NCBI GenBank assembly: GCA_010093485.1
Contig: MU001493.1
Span: 1,786,937 to 1,850,936, forward strand
DNA: 64,000 nucleotides
Direction of reading: 5' to 3'
Origin: Karstenula rhodostoma CBS 690.94
Taxonomy: Eukaryota > Ascomycota > Dothideomycetes > Pleosporales > Didymosphaeriaceae
A model generated the notes under the pieces. It had not been told where the DNA came from, did no database searches, and saw only the letters and a program-made list of their open reading frames with translations. Position numbers and translations under genes: made by a program. Positions 38,215 to 47,985 of this stretch are shown here, one piece after another (the first letter of the stretch is position 1; each line of letters starts with the position of its first letter).

Positions 38215-38844
38215 GGATTTTATTATATAATACTAGTTTTTAGTAATTCTAAGGAATAATATTTTATTTCTTACTATTAGTATTATTTTCTATTATATTA
38301 TCTTTTATTAATATTCTATTATAGGTTTTTATACTTATAATACTAAGTAGTAAAAGTAGATATTATAAATAATAATATATACTATATAAACTATAAAAAT
38401 TATAAATAAAGTAAATAATAGAATAGTCTCTATTATATTAAATCTAAAATAAAATTAAAATATATAATAAATATCTATTATTATACCTATATCCCTACTA
38501 AGATCTTATATCTAGTAGGCCTATATTAGTGTTAATGTTTCTACCTATTTAGTGTCTTACTATAAGTCAGGATAAGCTATTATCTATAGTAGCTTAGGAT
38601 TAGAGCGAATTATGTACTCTCTCTCTAGTGAGGGGCACACGCTAGACTAGAAGAAGCGGCGGGGCCGTGATATTATACTCTAGATGCTCCGTTATTGACT
38701 CTATCGGTTTAGAAGGAAGTCGCGAGGTTTAATAGGGGTCAACAGACTGCGAAATAGTCCCGCGCGGTTAATGTCTCATCTTTACAGTGTAAGCGTAAAG
38801 GTTCAATCTCTGTTGACAGGATTCCAAAGAAGACGCCACTAGAC
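38215..38844. other. Edge of the AT block and upstream region of the first gene
   Basis: Base composition changes sharply near 38,520-38,560: CA and TG return (GTGTTAATGTTTC, GTGTCTTAC, GTCAGG) and CpG-rich sequence follows. A pair of 8-bp inverted arms, GTCAACAG near 38,738 and CTGTTGAC near 38,808, lies in the likely promoter of the AhpC/TSA-like gene. I see no reading frame or RNA gene that I can support. Confidence 0.6.
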
Positions 38845-39706
38845 ATGGGCTCCCCCGACATAGCAGACGCCTATGTGGTCCCTACGCCAGACGAGCTCCG
38901 GGAAGCACTCAGCACAAAGGTTTACGACCGCGAAGGGAAAACGCATGCACTCGGCGACCTGACCAAAGACAAGCGAAGCGTCTTGATTTTCACCCGGCAT
39001 TTCTGTACGCACCCCCGTCTTACAAGTCTCCTGTGGCCACCATGTTGATAACAAACAAGGGTGCCTCAACTGCCAAGCTTATGTCCGCGCCATCAGCGAG
39101 TCAATACCGCCTTCAAAGTTGCCTACCAATACCCAGAGTACGTCGGATGGGTGCGACAATACAACTTGACGCTCGGTCTAAACACACGCACAGTGCTCAT
39201 CATCAGCAACGGCTCCTACCAACCCATTGACACGTATGCTCGTAAGCAACCCAAGCAACCCCACGTTCCTGGAAAGCACACATGAATAACTTGCGCCCGA
39301 ACTTTAGGCACGACCTCGTCGGCCTACCCCATCTACACGGACCCCACATGCCGACTGCACGCCATCCTGAAGTTTAAATCCGGACTCAAGGAAGGCACGG
39401 AGAAGCGGGATTACATGCAAGATGCGGGGGGCACGGTGAGCCGGATCGTGGGTGGGGTCAAGGGAGCGCTGGGCAACCTGCAGCATACGGCGTACATCGG
39501 GCCGAAGAGTCTGAATGGTGGGGAGGTGGTTGTGGGCGCTGGTAAGTTGAGCTTTGGTGAATGTGTGGAATGGATGGGAGGCTGATGGCTGTGTAGACGG
39601 GAAGTGCGAGTACATGTACAGGATGCAGAACACGGTCGACCACACTGGTGTTGCTGAGCTGGGTCAGATTGTCGGCGTTGAGAAGGCGTCGGCGGAGGTG
39701 AGGTGA
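38845..39706 (+). CDS. AhpC/TSA-like thioredoxin-fold antioxidant family protein
   Basis: Probable peroxiredoxin-like, thioredoxin-fold protein of the AhpC-TSA_2 group, cytosolic as no signal or membrane segment is visible. Exons: 38845-39004, 39060-39137, 39194-39241, 39308-39541, 39597-39706 (209 aa). Visible pattern: the beta strand SVLIFTRHF runs directly into WCLNCQAYVRA, giving a CxxC redox site split by intron 1; then ISNGSYQPIDTYA and YPIYTDPTCRLHAIL, the usual second half of the fold. Intron 1 ends in AAG and intron 2 starts GTACGT; both are forced by the reading frame. The gene is the first on the gene-rich side of the AT block and its 3' end faces the FRG1-like gene 30 bp away. The family call is good; substrate unknown. 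Confidence 0.82.
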
Positions 39707-39736
39707 GACGAGGTGAGGAATCGACAGAGAATTAGA

Positions 39737-40620
39737 TTAGGCATACTTGTCGTGGCTAGTCTTGACCTTGTACGCCAGCGAAACCTCGTGGAAGGTGCCC
39801 TCCCTCCGCGCCTTCCTCAGCTTCTTGACCTCGTCGTCGTCCAGCCGCCGGCCAATCATGTCCTCGAGCTCCTTCTTGCTGATCTTCTCCAGCGCCTTCT
39901 CGGCCTTGGCGACCTTGTGCCGCGGCTTGAAGCGCGCCTGCATGCGGATGCGAAGCGTCGTGTTGAAGGTGATGGTCTCGGCGTCGCCGCGGACGTCGGG
40001 CCCGCTCGCCTTGGAGTCGTCGATGGTGAGGAACGTGTCGCGCGCCGTCTGCAGGCCAAAGGCGGAGGGGTTGTCGGGCACGGGGATGACGGTGAAGGAC
40101 TCGGCGGGCGAGATGGCCGTCGATGTCGCGCTCGGGATGCCGTACTTGTCGCAGCCCAGATAGCTATGCACCGTCAGTCAGCACATTGCAATGCACTGCG
40201 CAGGGCAGGCAGGCAGGCAGGCACGTACCGGCCGTGGTGGCCCCTCAGGCTGAAGGACTCGGTGCCGGCGACTCTGGTGGCCACCCAGACCTGGCGCACA
40301 TCGTGCGGCTCGCTGGTCGCCGGGTCGCCGTCGACGCAGTTCTCGACCGGGCTGCAGAAGACCTTGCCGTTGGCGTCGCAGGCCAGGCACGACGGCGGCT
40401 CGGTGGGCAGCACGACGATGATGGGGCCCGAGATGTCCGTGGGCGCGTCGGCACTCACCCACGAGTCGTCTTCCTGCGCGGCATCCGTGGTCGACGTCGA
40501 CGCCGTGGTCAGCGCCTTGGAGGCGCGTGTGGGCGCGTCCGCGTCGCCGTTGCCATCGTCGGCGACGCGCTTGCGCTTCTTGACCTTCTTGTCGCCTTTG
40601 AACGAGAGCGGCTTGACCAT
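39737..40620 (-). CDS. FRG1: FRG1-family protein (actin-crosslinking/fascin-like fold)
   Basis: FRG1 proteins are nuclear or nucleolar and have been linked to RNA processing and F-actin binding. Exons: 40620-40229 and 40163-39737 (272 aa). A basic N-terminus (KGDKKVKKRKR, aa 8-18) is a likely nuclear signal. The diagnostic core is GHHGRYLGCDKYG, then ISPAESFTVIP, then a charged C-terminal region with coiled-coil character (AEKALEKISKKELEDMIGRR) and FHEVSLAYKVKTSHDKYA. The intron sits within the conserved GRYLGC block. Aa 30-70 is a low-complexity Ala/Thr/Asp linker, common in fungal versions. It shares a 245-bp upstream region with the divergent oxygenase-like gene. Confidence 0.88.
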
Positions 40621-40865
40621 GCTGGGCGCGTGTGGGCGCGTGTGGGCGCGTCCGACGTCGAGCGCGTCCCGCCGAGGTCAGGCGCCGCGCGGGAAGCGCC
40701 GGCGGAAAAGTCCGGCAGAATCCGCGCTAGCCGAGGCGGGCAGGTGCGGTCTCCGCGGGCAAGTGCGAGCGAGTGCAAATAAAGCGTGACCGCGTGACCG
40801 TGACCGTGTGGAACGGAACGCGGCCACTGCTCCATGCCATTGCCATTGCAGAGCGAATTGGCCCC
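40621..40865. promoter_or_regulatory. Divergent promoter with GTGGGCGC tandem repeats
   Basis: This 245-bp space separates the start codons of the FRG1-like gene and the 2OG-oxygenase-like gene. Next to the FRG1-like start lie three head-to-tail copies of GTGGGCGC (about 40,624-40,652), and a further GTGTGGGCGCGTCC word lies inside its first exon at about 40,528. Later, GCGTGACCGCGTGACCGTGA (about 40,783-40,806) is another short tandem repeat. No TATA box is obvious. Confidence 0.5.
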
Positions 40866-41972
40866 ATGACGGACCCGACACCCCACCAGAGCGCCGTCAC
40901 GGTGAGTCTGCAGCATCTGAACAACGGTGCGCCCGACACCATGTCAATCACCACCCTCTCACGCTGACACAGGGAAGACAAGGTCGAATTCTCCTCCCTG
41001 GAAGAAGCATTCGGACCATCCTCCCTCGGCATCCTCGTCGTGAAAGACCTCCCTGAACAATTTCACTCCCTGAGACGTCGCCTGCTCTCCTACTCCTCTG
41101 CCCTCGCCAGCCTGCCCAAAGATGAGTTGGAGAAGCTCGAATCGCCAGCAGCGAAATGGCTGGTTGGCTGGTCCCTCGGCAAGGAGACTCTCAAAGACGG
41201 TCGCTACGACACCCTGAAGGGCTCCTACTACGTCAACTGCTCTCCACTCTTTCCTGGTCAGCAGGCCACCGTCGCCGAAAAGTACCCTTCCTTCCCCGAG
41301 TACACTGCTCCCAATGTGTGGCCGTCAAAAGACCTCCTCCCAGACTTTGAAAACACCTTCAATGAGCTTTGCACCCTCATCATCGACATCGCCGCCCTGG
41401 TAGCACGCGCCTGCGACAAGTATGCTGAAGCAAACATCCCAGAATACAAAAAGGGCTACCTGGAGCACGTTGTCAAGACGAGCGTGAGTACCAAGGCGCG
41501 ACTGCTGCACTACTTCCCCAAGGAAGGAGAGGCCAACCAAGATGGCGATGAAGACGACTGGTGTGCCACTCATCTCGACCACGGCTGTCTCACTGGCCTG
41601 ACATCTGCCATGTTCATCGACGAGGGTGCGCATCCGCCGCAGACTGGCTCATATTTTGCTCCACTCAACGAACTCGACCGCTCCCCGGACCCCAAGGCGG
41701 GGTTGTACATCCACTCGCGAACAGGAGCAGTAACAAAAGTTGGTATTCCGCGCGACTGCCTGGGCTTTCAGACGGGAGAGGCCCTGGAAATCATCACAAA
41801 GGGAAAGTTCAAGGCAGTACCGCATTTTGTCCGGGGTGCAGGCGCGGGTGTAGGAGGAAAGGTGGCCAGGAACACATTGGCTATCTTTACGCAGCCGAAT
41901 CTGTGGGACATGGTAGATGACAAGAGGGACTTTGCGGCTTTTGCGAAGGAGATTGTTGAGAAGAACCATTGA
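40866..41972 (+). CDS. 2-oxoglutarate/Fe(II)-dependent dioxygenase-like protein (clavaminate synthase-like)
   Basis: Member of the fungal 2OG-Fe(II) oxygenase-like group, often annotated as clavaminate synthase-like; the reaction is unknown. Exons: 40866-40926 and 40978-41972 (351 aa). The N-terminus LEEAFGPSSLGILVVKDLP is the usual opening of the group (DIOX_N-like). The iron site is probably H-x-D in WCATHLDHGCLTGLTSAMF with the distal His in KFKAVPHFVRG, followed by an Arg in KVARNTLAIF that could bind 2OG. The start is the first ATG; intron 1 was placed to join LNN to DKVEF and ends in AAG, so the first 20 residues are less certain. It is a single-domain cytosolic enzyme with no signal peptide. 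Confidence 0.82.
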
Positions 41973-42922
41973 TGCCGCATCACAGCCAAAGCAATGTTCA
42001 TTGTGTATATAACTTATTGTGGAAGACGAGTGGCGCTACAAGATGCTGGTGACCACACTAAAGGTTGTACAGTGCCGACATCTGAGCCTGTGCACCGCGA
42101 GAGACATGACTGCCTACATGAGGCGCACAATAAGGCCTGGCCTCCGGTCTGAGGGAGAGGGTGTGATGTTAAGCGTCGTAGAGCGTGCCAAACGGACGTC
42201 TCCACTCACACGGTCTTTACGATGCTCACTTGCTCTAATGAGTGCCTATTACAACAACAGCAAGGAAATCTGGTTGACCACGCAGGAAGGCTACTCCCGT
42301 GCCAAGGCTTCCTGCGCGTTAAGACGCTTACCCCAAGGCCCGGTGGAGCCGTCGTTCCAGATGTTCTCAAGTGCCATGACTGCTTCTCAGCCCAGAGGGA
42401 GCTTGATATGATTTGGTTGTGACCAAAAATCTCCTAGTGATCCTGTCGTTCCTGTCGTTCCTGTTTCATTGCTTTTGATGCTTCCGTATTCTTTTTCGGT
42501 CCAATTTTCTGTCACTCCTTACATTGATACAGACTATTATAACTTTGCGGCACAATCGTTTTCCGGCCGCTTGCCACTTCCCTACGGGGCAGGCGATTAG
42601 CTTTTAGTTCGGATATTTAGTATCAAATCCAGTAGCATGTCTACGATGGCCGGCGCAACATCACTTGGGTCGAGGTAAACGTACTGCCTACTCACTATTA
42701 TCACACCTATCACGAGCATTCAACTACGCTCTATTCTGGCCTCGAGATAACAATGGATATCCTCCACGGCTACTGCAATTGCTTATCTTCCGGCTGCTAC
42801 TCCAAGGACGTCAAGTGTATTGGACGTGACATGAAAGCGCTCAACTGGAGCGAGATCAAATGGAGCAAACGTCATGAATTCATTTATTACTAGCTCGAAA
42901 TAGTTCGATCAACTCCGCTCCA
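41973..42922. other. Intergenic, no supported gene
   Basis: This 950-bp space lies between the 3' ends of the oxygenase-like gene and the permease gene. Short open frames occur (for instance 42,019-42,411) but have no recognisable motif and no intron logic. One CTCCAA hexamer lies at 42,800-42,805. A short direct repeat CCTGTCGTTCCTGTCGTTCC lies near 42,440-42,460. Confidence 0.6.
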
Positions 42923-44709
42923 CTAGGACGAGTTGCTGTTGTCCGCACAGGAGAATGCAGAGTCAATGCTTCCGTCCTTGTAAGCATCCATGATCTGGAC
43001 GATGACACCATATGTTCCGCCAATGCACAGGAAGAGAGAAATAATAATCATCAGGACGTGTAGTCCATACAGGACCTTCTGTATCAAGGTGCCCTTCCAG
43101 TAATCCTTATGGTCATAAACCCACAACCAGCCTGGAAGGCCAAGCGCAAGCGGGGCGAAGGCAATACTGCCGGCAAGACTGAGGAGGTAGTTGAAGATGG
43201 GTACTCCAGAGGCGATCAGGAAAGCGACAACGTTGACGGTGGCAAGTGTTCCAAGCCAGACGCTCCAATGGACGAAGGAGTTGGCTTGTAGATGTTTCGA
43301 GTCTCGGAGGACACGAACGAAGATGTATTTTGCACTGACGTGGTTGAACAGTGCGCCGGAGACCACGAGGCCGAGAATACCGATGCCATACGCCTGAGAT
43401 GCGAGTACAAAGTCAGTGTGAGTTAAGACAGGGTGGTTCATGTCTCAGCTAAGCAAGGACACATCCAATTTGTACCAGGGACCTGCTTACGATTTTCTTT
43501 ATCAGAGGACCAGCGCTACCGAGCGATGGAGAAGCGACCCATTTGCCGCAGTACCAGTAAACAACAATACTGAACGTGAGGTACTGCATGCGATCAGGGA
43601 CATGGACTTGAATATCGTGGAAAAAAACTTACAGCAGCAGTCACGAAACCCATGCACCAGTTTACGGCCTTCTTGTAGTCCTTTGGGTTCTTCATCTCGC
43701 TCATAACAGGGAGGAAAGCACCTGTACCGGCGCCGGAGCAAAATATTGTGGACGCGGCTACCATGCCGGCAGCGAACGTAGGGTGGCCGATGACATGGTA
43801 GCCGAAGTCGAATTCGCCGGTTTGAGGGGCTGCTGCTGGGCGGTTGAGTGTGGTGACACCAACTCTGCGACGCTATTAGCGGACTATTTCGTGAGGTTCA
43901 AACTAGAAGAAGTGCCACTTACACGACAATGAAGATGGCAGTGAAGACCGACAGGAACCCAGCCCAGGTGACCCAAGCTATCTTCTCAAATTTTCTTGGG
44001 CTTCCAGCAATGAATACCATGATAGTTGCGATGATCGAGAAGTAGTTCGTGCAGAGCGAGTGGTTGGAGAGAGCATTAAGCGCCGTGGATGTACCCACAA
44101 TTCCCGAAGCTCCGACAAGAATGAAGGCCACGAGGAAGAGGATACCTGTCAGCTCTCTCACTATCTTTCCGCCAACGAGATTGCCCATATCCGCGATACT
44201 GTGGCAGCCGGCATGATTGTGACGGAATTGGCCTTGGATCTGCGCGCAATAGGTGTTGAGAAACTGCCAACCAAGGACATTGATAGCACCTAGTAGCCCT
44301 TAGCACTCGTTCAACTGGTCATCAGCAGAGTTCTGCTTACCAGGAAATGCACCCAGCGTATACATGGCGGATGGAATCGTCAAGACACCGGTTGCGAATA
44401 TGACTGTATTAGGCAGTGGTTAGCTATGATGCTCAGTAAGAGCTTGGCTACACTAACACTCATCCTGAGGTAAAACAGTGTACCGGGATTCTGAGAGAAA
44501 CGCTGTCCTGATCTAGGGAAATGTAGTGAATGAGACGTACGTTTAGTGAATATGATTGTGGTCTGTATCCATCCAACTGTGCGGAAATCCTCGTATCCTT
44601 CACCACGCTTGAAGATCTCTCCATCGTTCTCGAGGTCAATCTTTTCGATGGAAACGTTGTCATTGCTCGGAGCAGGCTCGATGATATCGTGCGACTTTTC
44701 AGCCAACAT
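42923..44709 (-). CDS. AAAP-family amino acid permease (Neurospora MTR-like)
   Basis: Proton-coupled amino acid transporter of the plasma membrane, similar in layout to neutral/aromatic amino acid permease MTR. Exons: 44709-44541, 44403-44341, 44289-43923, 43864-43633, 43580-43491, 43393-42923 (463 aa). A 45-residue acidic cytosolic N-terminus leads into the first helix [19 protein letters not shown], the AAAP hallmark, followed by about ten further hydrophobic segments. Also visible: [18 protein letters not shown], the helix [57 protein letters not shown] and [25 protein letters not shown]. Intron 4 uses the GCAG acceptor at 43,581, which restores the frame. Upstream CTCCAA sites link it to the cluster to the right. 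Substrate is not readable from sequence. Confidence 0.88.
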
Positions 44710-45150
44710 GATGGCGAATATTCTGAAAATTCTGCAGTACGACGTGAAAGAGCAGGAGACGATGTTGCTTTGGTACCGCGGTGGTGGTGATCGACAATGC
44801 TCGTCAAAGTCGATATATATATGCACCCACCTCCATGGTATCTCGAGCAATATTACGTTGATAAGTCGGAACGCCCATAGCCTTGGCCTGATAGCACGCG
44901 GTATCTTGGAATCTGGGGATGCATGGTTCCGACCCACAAGCCCCATCGTGTTGGGGTTGGGGTAGCGATCTCCACTCGCTAGCGTCGAGATAGGAATGCC
45001 TGGCAACTCCAATTCTGCCGTGACCCTGCGACCATGTAGCTCCAACAGCGAATTGCTCCGCGTATCAAAGTGGCAGTGCCCTAAGCTCTCAATTTCCGCC
45101 TAACTTCGGTTTCAATCCAGGCAGTTAGGTTAGTCCTAGTCTTGTTACCT
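44710..45150. promoter_or_regulatory. Promoter region of the permease with two CTCCAA sites
   Basis: A TATA-like run (ATATATATAT, 44,813-44,822) lies about 105 bp upstream of the permease ATG. Two CTCCAA hexamers occur at 45,007-45,012 and 45,040-45,045. The same hexamer recurs in the other promoter regions of this cluster. The region ends at the AT-rich island. Confidence 0.55.
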
Positions 45151-45154
45151 TACA

Positions 45155-45720
45155 GTGCATAATATATATATAATTAAAGTATTTAATTTAATTACTTTAT
45201 TAATATATATTTAAGAAAACATTATTTAAATTCTAGATATAGTTTTTATATATTTTTTAAAGTATATAACTAATTTCTCTATTATAGAAAAGCTACTAGC
45301 TAGTAGTTAGTAAACCTAATTTACTATATTACTATTTTATCTATATATATTAGGTTAGTACTACTATTATAATAAAAAAGCTATAACTTATTACTAAAAA
45401 ATTTAGGGGGCCTTTTAAGCTAGTAAATTATATAGTTAATTATTATATTTATAATTTATATTACTTTATTAGCCCTTAGATCTATTCTATTCTATTCTAT
45501 TCTATTCTATTCTATTCTATTCTATTCTATNNNNNNNNNNTCTATTCTATTCTATTCTATTCTATTCTATTCTATTCTATTCTATTCTATAGTAGTTAAG
45601 AAGTAGTATTAAAATAATTAAAATAATAATAATTTTAGAGCTATAGTTATATATAGCTTACTCTATTAATTATTTTAATACCCCTTTTTCCTTATAGGTG
45701 TCCTCCTAATAGGCACTTAT
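45155..45720. repeat. Small RIP-mutated AT island with an assembly gap
   Basis: The sequence turns abruptly AT-rich at GTGCATAATATATATATAAT and stays so to about 45,700. CA and TG are scarce, as in the 38-kb block. A 10-N gap (45,531-45,540) sits inside a pentanucleotide array. No transposon domain is recognisable. It separates the permease from the deacetylase-fold gene and is probably a small RIPped insertion of unknown true length. Confidence 0.75.
45481..45590. repeat. (TCTAT)n microsatellite spanning a sequence gap
   Basis: Ten perfect TCTAT units (45,481-45,530), ten N, then ten more perfect units (45,541-45,590). The identical flanks and round gap size suggest a repeat that could not be spanned, so copy number is unknown. 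Confidence 0.95.
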
Positions 45721-46317
45721 AGGCGCCTCCCTATTATCTTCTATAACTCCAGGATCCCTACATAGGTTAGTCTCCCTTGCTGGGACGTGCAGGACCGGGC
45801 CGAGCGTACCTGTCGACTCGTCTTTGTTGCCAATACCCAATGATAGCTATTCGCACCTTATCTTGGAAACAATCGAAGATAGTGAATGCGCAATGAGAGG
45901 TTTATATTGCTTACTTCGAGCATTAAGGTGTTCTCATACAGAGGTCTCTAGAGACACAGAACAGCACTTGAAATTCTTTTCACGGTGGTCAAGGTACCCG
46001 TGCGATGACAAGTTGTGTTTATACCCACAGTCATAGTTGGTCTGCCGCGATCGACGGGGCAATTGTACATCTGAGTAGACATTCGTGAGTGGGGTCTATC
46101 GCTGATTGAAGTTACAGCCAGCTTTTTTTTTTTTTTTTTTTTGAGACAAAGTGTTAGCGGCGCGAAAGTGTAAATTTAAGAAGCGGATATCTGGTCAGTT
46201 TACAAATTGGGACGTAATGAGGCACATTGTTTACAAAGAAAATATGATGCCATAAGATTGATGTGTACGACTGGCAGAGCTCCTCCGCGGTTTTCGCAGC
46301 TGCCTTTGTATCTAACA
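45721..46317. other. Intergenic, no supported gene; 20-T run
   Basis: This is ordinary-composition DNA downstream of the deacetylase-fold gene. A 70-codon open frame at 45,824-46,036 has no recognisable feature. A run of 20 T lies at 46,123-46,142. Confidence 0.55.
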
Positions 46318-47525
46318 CTAGTTGTTGACTGGTGGCTCTTTCAGTTTTGCACCAGGCTCAGCCGGCATCAATGCTCCTTCTGGCGGTGCGTTATTGCTCT
46401 TGAACTCGTCACATATCTGCTCCATTGTGACGAATTCTACCCCTTCATGTTTCTTAAAGTGTTCGATGAGTCTGAAATACAGTCAATATGCATCATTTCC
46501 CCCGTTTATCTCATCGCGTCCTTACCTCTCGTGCATCAGCAGTGCATGTGGTCGGCCAGATACATCGGGATGGATAGTGATGGGCTGGCGAGGTTAGCTA
46601 ATGGAAGAATGTCGCTAGATGGTGTATCATGGCTTACGAATATGAATTCATCATATTCCCGGTAGAAATAGTCAAAATGATCTCTCCAAATGTCTTCGAT
46701 ATCACGCGCATTGACGAAACCATGGCTGTTCGAAGAGGCTTTGATGAACATCATCGGAGGCAAATCCTATCTCTATTAGGATCCTGTCCAATTCAGACTT
46801 CCAAAAACTTTACATCAATATACCAGTTTGCTGGAATCTCGACAAGGCCAGTTTCTTGGCCCTTCACCAGCGGCTTCATCCATTCTGCAGCTTTTTTAGA
46901 GTAATCAATCTTGGTCCATGAATCTCCCGTGCGCAGATAATAAGCCTGGCAGTCGTGATGACTCATGCTGTGATCGTATTCGATTCCATATGAGAGTAGC
47001 AGCTCTGCGCCCTCTTGGCTTGTTTCCCACCTGGACTCTCAAAGATTAATCATATTCTAGGAGACATTGAACAATGCACTTACCAAGGCGCCACACTTCC
47101 TCGCGGAGGCTTTCCGGAAAATTCCGTAAGCATGCGATACGTCTTATCTAAGACGTCCCTTTGTTGCTCCAGGGTCATATCCACTGGGTTTTCGTGACTG
47201 TAGCCGTGTAGACCAATCTCGTGACCCGCATCACGAACTGCAGCCATATCTTCAGGGAAGGTTTCCAAGCTGTGTCCAGGTATGAACCATGTTGTTTTGA
47301 TGTCATGCTTAGCGAACATCTTCAACAACCGTTGTGTACCGACAGTACCGGCCCATAGCCCGCGGCTGATGTCGCTGGTGCTGTCCTCGCCTCCATAAGA
47401 ACCCAGCCACCTAAGCTATCGTTAGATTCCGTTGGAAATATCATTTACCACGCTGGAAGAAGCATTCACCCTGCAACAGCATCTACGTCAACGCCATACG
47501 AGATCAAAACCCGCTTCTTGCCCAT
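46318..47525 (-). CDS. Polysaccharide-deacetylase-fold hydrolase, CE4 PgdA-like / cyclic-imidase-like
   Basis: Metal-dependent hydrolase of the NodB/CE4 fold, subgroup usually named HpPgdA-like; relatives include deacetylases, PuuE-type allantoinase and bacterial cyclic imidases. Exons: 47525-47470, 47410-47084, 47030-46814, 46766-46638, 46584-46526, 46471-46318 (313 aa). Visible: [15 protein letters not shown] (first motif, Asp13/Asp15), [29 protein letters not shown] (metal His87 and His91), [37 protein letters not shown] and [23 protein letters not shown] (late catalytic His). There is no signal peptide or chitin-binding domain, so it is a cytosolic enzyme, which argues against cell-wall chitin and for a small-molecule substrate. 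It is divergent from the alcohol dehydrogenase across 460 bp. Confidence 0.87.
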
Positions 47526-47985
47526 TGTTGGAGATTTGTGATGAGGAGAAAGGTACAGAGCCAAGGTCGCAGTTGCAGGTAAGCGTAATAGTCGTCTAGG
47601 CCGCACTTTCCGAGAGAGTGTCGATACTGCACGTTGTCGCGGGGTAGGTGTGTTCCAAATACTGTGGAGCTGATGGCGCTGGGCAAAGCTACCGGTTCGG
47701 AGGAAGTCCAGGGCCCAGAGACCAGATCCCTACCTAAGTTACTCCACCTTGCACGCTTAAGCCTTATCGCGCGCGGCGGTCTCCAACTTGCTCCAACAAG
47801 CGAATCGAGTCCATCTACAGTTCGCGAAGATGGCCAGACTGCCGTAGGTGCACATCAAATAACATCCAGAGAGGTAGCAATTCGTATTACACACCAGGGA
47901 TCCAACGACAGTGTGAGAGTCATGCATACGTTCTGAGTTTGTCCTACTGACTCGCAATCTAGGCATCGATATTCACGCGTCAACG
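47526..47985. promoter_or_regulatory. Divergent promoter with CTCCAA sites
   Basis: This 460-bp region separates the hydrolase (minus) and alcohol dehydrogenase (plus) start codons. CTCCAA occurs as a direct pair, CTCCAACTTGCTCCAACAAG (47,781-47,800, period 10), and TTGGAG at 47,528-47,533. A 10-bp period recurs in the amidase promoter. Confidence 0.55.

Larger units (their letters stand above)
1..38520. other. AT-rich, RIP-saturated transposon block with no intact gene
   Basis: The block is built almost only from TA, AA, TT, AG, CT, GG, CC and CG steps. CpA and TpG are nearly missing; I see none before about position 695 and only scattered cases later. C-to-T change at CpA on both strands is the signature of repeat-induced point mutation in Pezizomycotina. 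Because TG is gone, ATG is almost absent and TAA/TAG stops crowd all frames, so no open reading frame of useful length exists. Surviving CpG (GCGCGAGC, GGCGCGCC) shows that CpA was the preferred target. Transposon remains are listed separately. Confidence 0.95.

Noticed and set aside
1..38520. Telomere, centromere or mitochondrial insertion as the cause of the AT-rich block
   Set aside because: No TTAGGG arrays and no mitochondrial genes or tRNAs seen; retrotransposon domains and CpA depletion explain the composition. A centromeric position cannot be excluded from sequence alone.
1..38520. CRISPR array
   Set aside because: The organism is eukaryotic and the tandem repeats found have no regular spacer structure.
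38735..38820. Possible tRNA: inverted arms GTCAACAG/CTGTTGAC about 70 bp apart and a GGTTCAATCTC T-loop-like word
   Set aside because: The T-stem does not pair well, the acceptor arms do not fit the T-arm position, and no anticodon stem could be built. Treated as promoter sequence.
39713..40789. Long plus-strand open frame of 358 codons opposite the FRG1-like gene
   Set aside because: It is a GC-rich shadow of the minus-strand FRG1 exons; only the minus strand gives a recognisable family.
41973..42922. Open frames such as 42,019-42,411 as a hypothetical gene
   Set aside because: No motif, no family resemblance, no plausible splice structure, and composition unlike the neighbouring exons.
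45824..46036. 70-codon open frame upstream of the hydrolase 3' end
   Set aside because: Short, no recognisable feature, flanked by a T run and the AT island.
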